Assembly (NCBI GenBank): GCA_004298605.1
Contig: SCPW01000147.1
Span: 1-6,541 of the forward strand
Reading direction: 5' to 3'
Length of the DNA stretch: 6,541 bases
From: Gallionella sp.
Lineage (GTDB): Bacteria; Pseudomonadota; Gammaproteobacteria; Burkholderiales; Gallionellaceae
Made by a program: the position numbers and the translations under genes. The notes beneath the pieces were generated by a model. The model was not told the origin of the DNA. It did not search any database and saw only the letters and a program-made list of their open reading frames with translations. Position 1 is the stretch's first letter; each line of letters starts with the position of its first letter. Positions 5,844 through 6,541 of the stretch are shown here, in pieces.

Positions 5844-5998
5844 CTGGGATGGTGGGCGTGGTAAATACCTGAAGCAAGTTAATGGTATTCCAAGAATTTC
5901 CATCTCCCTTACAGTTACACCCACGTTGGTTATCGGCGCAATTCTAGCAAAGTTAAGCAACTCCATATATTTTTTGAGGGTCGGATATCCGCAGTTCA

Positions 5999-6541
5999 TC
6001 ACTTCACCCGCACCCTGAAATTCAGGTCGAAATAGGGGTTTCCGCCGCCCGTGCCGTTCATGGCGCCGCCGGGGCTGAAGCGGACGTGGGTCACGGCGGG
6101 ATCGAAGCTGCCATTAGGCACATATACCCAGCTCGCGCCGCCGTCGTTCGAGAAATCCACGCAATCGGCCAGGTTGCCGAGCGCGACGAACGCGCAGCTC
6201 AGGCCGCTCGATGGCGTGCCGTTCGTATAAATGAAGGGCGCGCCGCCGCCGAGGTCGCCGGTGAACAGTTCGGTGTTGGCCGGGATCGGGTCGGTGATGA
6301 CGAGCGTGTTGTTGTCCACCGTGCCCGCGCCCGAGTTGGTCACGCGCAGGGTGAAGAGCGCGTAGGCGCCGGGAATGTATTTGGGGCCGGTCGCGCCGTT
6401 GACCGGGTCGTAGGTGACGGCCACGGTTTTCAGGAACGTCAGCGAGGGGGCGACCGGCGTGGCCGGCGAACCGGCAGGCACCACGCCGGTGGCGGAGTAG
6501 TTGCCGTTCGCATCCTTGGCAAATATCAGGTAATGGTAAGC
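5999..6541 (-). CDS. DUF11/TIGR01451-like Ig-fold surface protein, C-terminal part (5' end outside window)
   Basis: The frame is open from the window edge to TGA at 6001-5999, giving 180 residues. The GTG at 6484 is an internal codon, not a start, because the frame continues upstream without a stop (AYHYLIFAKDANGNYSA...). From about residue 29 it reads as one Ig-like beta-sandwich of the DUF11/TIGR01451 type: KTVAVTYDP, the YALFTLRVTNSG strand, then VITDPIPANTEL. A second part with GGASWVYVPNG and FDLNFRVRVK ends the protein. Such domains occur in tandem in secreted or cell-surface proteins and are structural rather than catalytic. The only two cysteines in view (one in LSCAF, one in ADCVDF) may form a disulfide. 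Any link to the cytochromes is suggested only by neighbourhood. Confidence 0.85.
   Translation of the reverse strand, partial: AYHYLIFAKDANGNYSATGVVPAGSPATPVAPSLTFLKTVAVTYDPVNGATGPKYIPGAYALFTLRVTNSGAGTVDNNTLVITDPIPANTELFTGDLGGGAPFIYTNGTPSSGLSCAFVALGNLADCVDFSNDGGASWVYVPNGSFDPAVTHVRFSPGGAMNGTGGGNPYFDLNFRVRVK

Larger units (their letters stand above)
5696..5998. other. 303-base intergenic region upstream of the small cytochrome
   Basis: There is no convincing gene. From high to low coordinates it holds an AT-richer stretch just after the DUF11 stop, a short inverted repeat (AATACC 5864-5869 with GGTATT 5884-5889), a cluster of GC-rich palindromes (5766-5843), a candidate promoter (5762-5734) and the small cytochrome ribosome site (AAAGGAGAG just upstream of 5695). 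The size and the palindromes argue that the DUF11 gene and the cytochrome genes are separate transcription units. Confidence 0.6.

Noticed and set aside
5697..6002. 101-codon minus-strand frame just after the DUF11 gene
   Set aside because: It has a GTG start overlapping the DUF11 stop, but runs through the palindromic repeat, the candidate promoter and the ribosome site of the next gene. The product has no recognisable domain.

Overview
The window looks like proteobacterial chromosome, most likely betaproteobacterial and in the style of iron- or sulfur-oxidising Gallionellales/Nitrosomonadales. This rests on GC-rich genes, tRNA genes with encoded CCA ends, a clear sigma70-type tRNA promoter, and paired-CXXCH multiheme cytochromes beside a DUF11-type surface protein. 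The taxonomic guess is inference from family content. Every supported gene is on the minus strand, so transcription runs from high to low coordinates.

In transcription order: (1) 6541-5999 holds the C-terminal 180 residues of a DUF11/TIGR01451-like Ig-fold protein whose start lies outside the window. (2) 5998-5696 is a 303-base gap with a REP/MITE-like palindrome cluster and a weak candidate promoter. (3) 5695-4796 encodes a secreted cytochrome with four CXXCH motifs and one unusual CX3CH motif. (4) 4719-3724 encodes a secreted OmpA-family protein with a peptidoglycan-binding domain and no beta-barrel. (5) 3723-3515 is an AT-rich gap with a terminator-like inverted repeat and a possible promoter. 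(6) 3514-3467 is a 15-codon leader ORF with a good Shine-Dalgarno; its stop overlaps the chosen start of (7), an 11-heme secreted cytochrome of 919 residues (3470-711). (8) 595-48 holds tRNA-Thr(CGT), tRNA-Ser(GCT) and tRNA-Arg(ACG). Ser and Arg form a small operon with a near-consensus promoter and a strong intrinsic terminator.

The two cytochromes are paralogues. The N-terminal four-heme part of the large one aligns by eye with the small one, down to the distal-histidine motifs HNL, CHTPH, NDHP and DPH. All three central products have Sec signal peptides, so they probably act together in the periplasm or at the cell surface. The cytochromes would carry electrons, and the OmpA-like protein would tether the assembly or the outer membrane to peptidoglycan. 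No porin-type barrel, oxidoreductase or maturation gene is visible, so the electron donor and acceptor cannot be told from this window.

The best lead is the small cytochrome. All ten of its cysteines fall in five heme-type motifs, and it has exactly five other histidines. This implies that the CX3CH site is a true fifth heme with its own added ligand.
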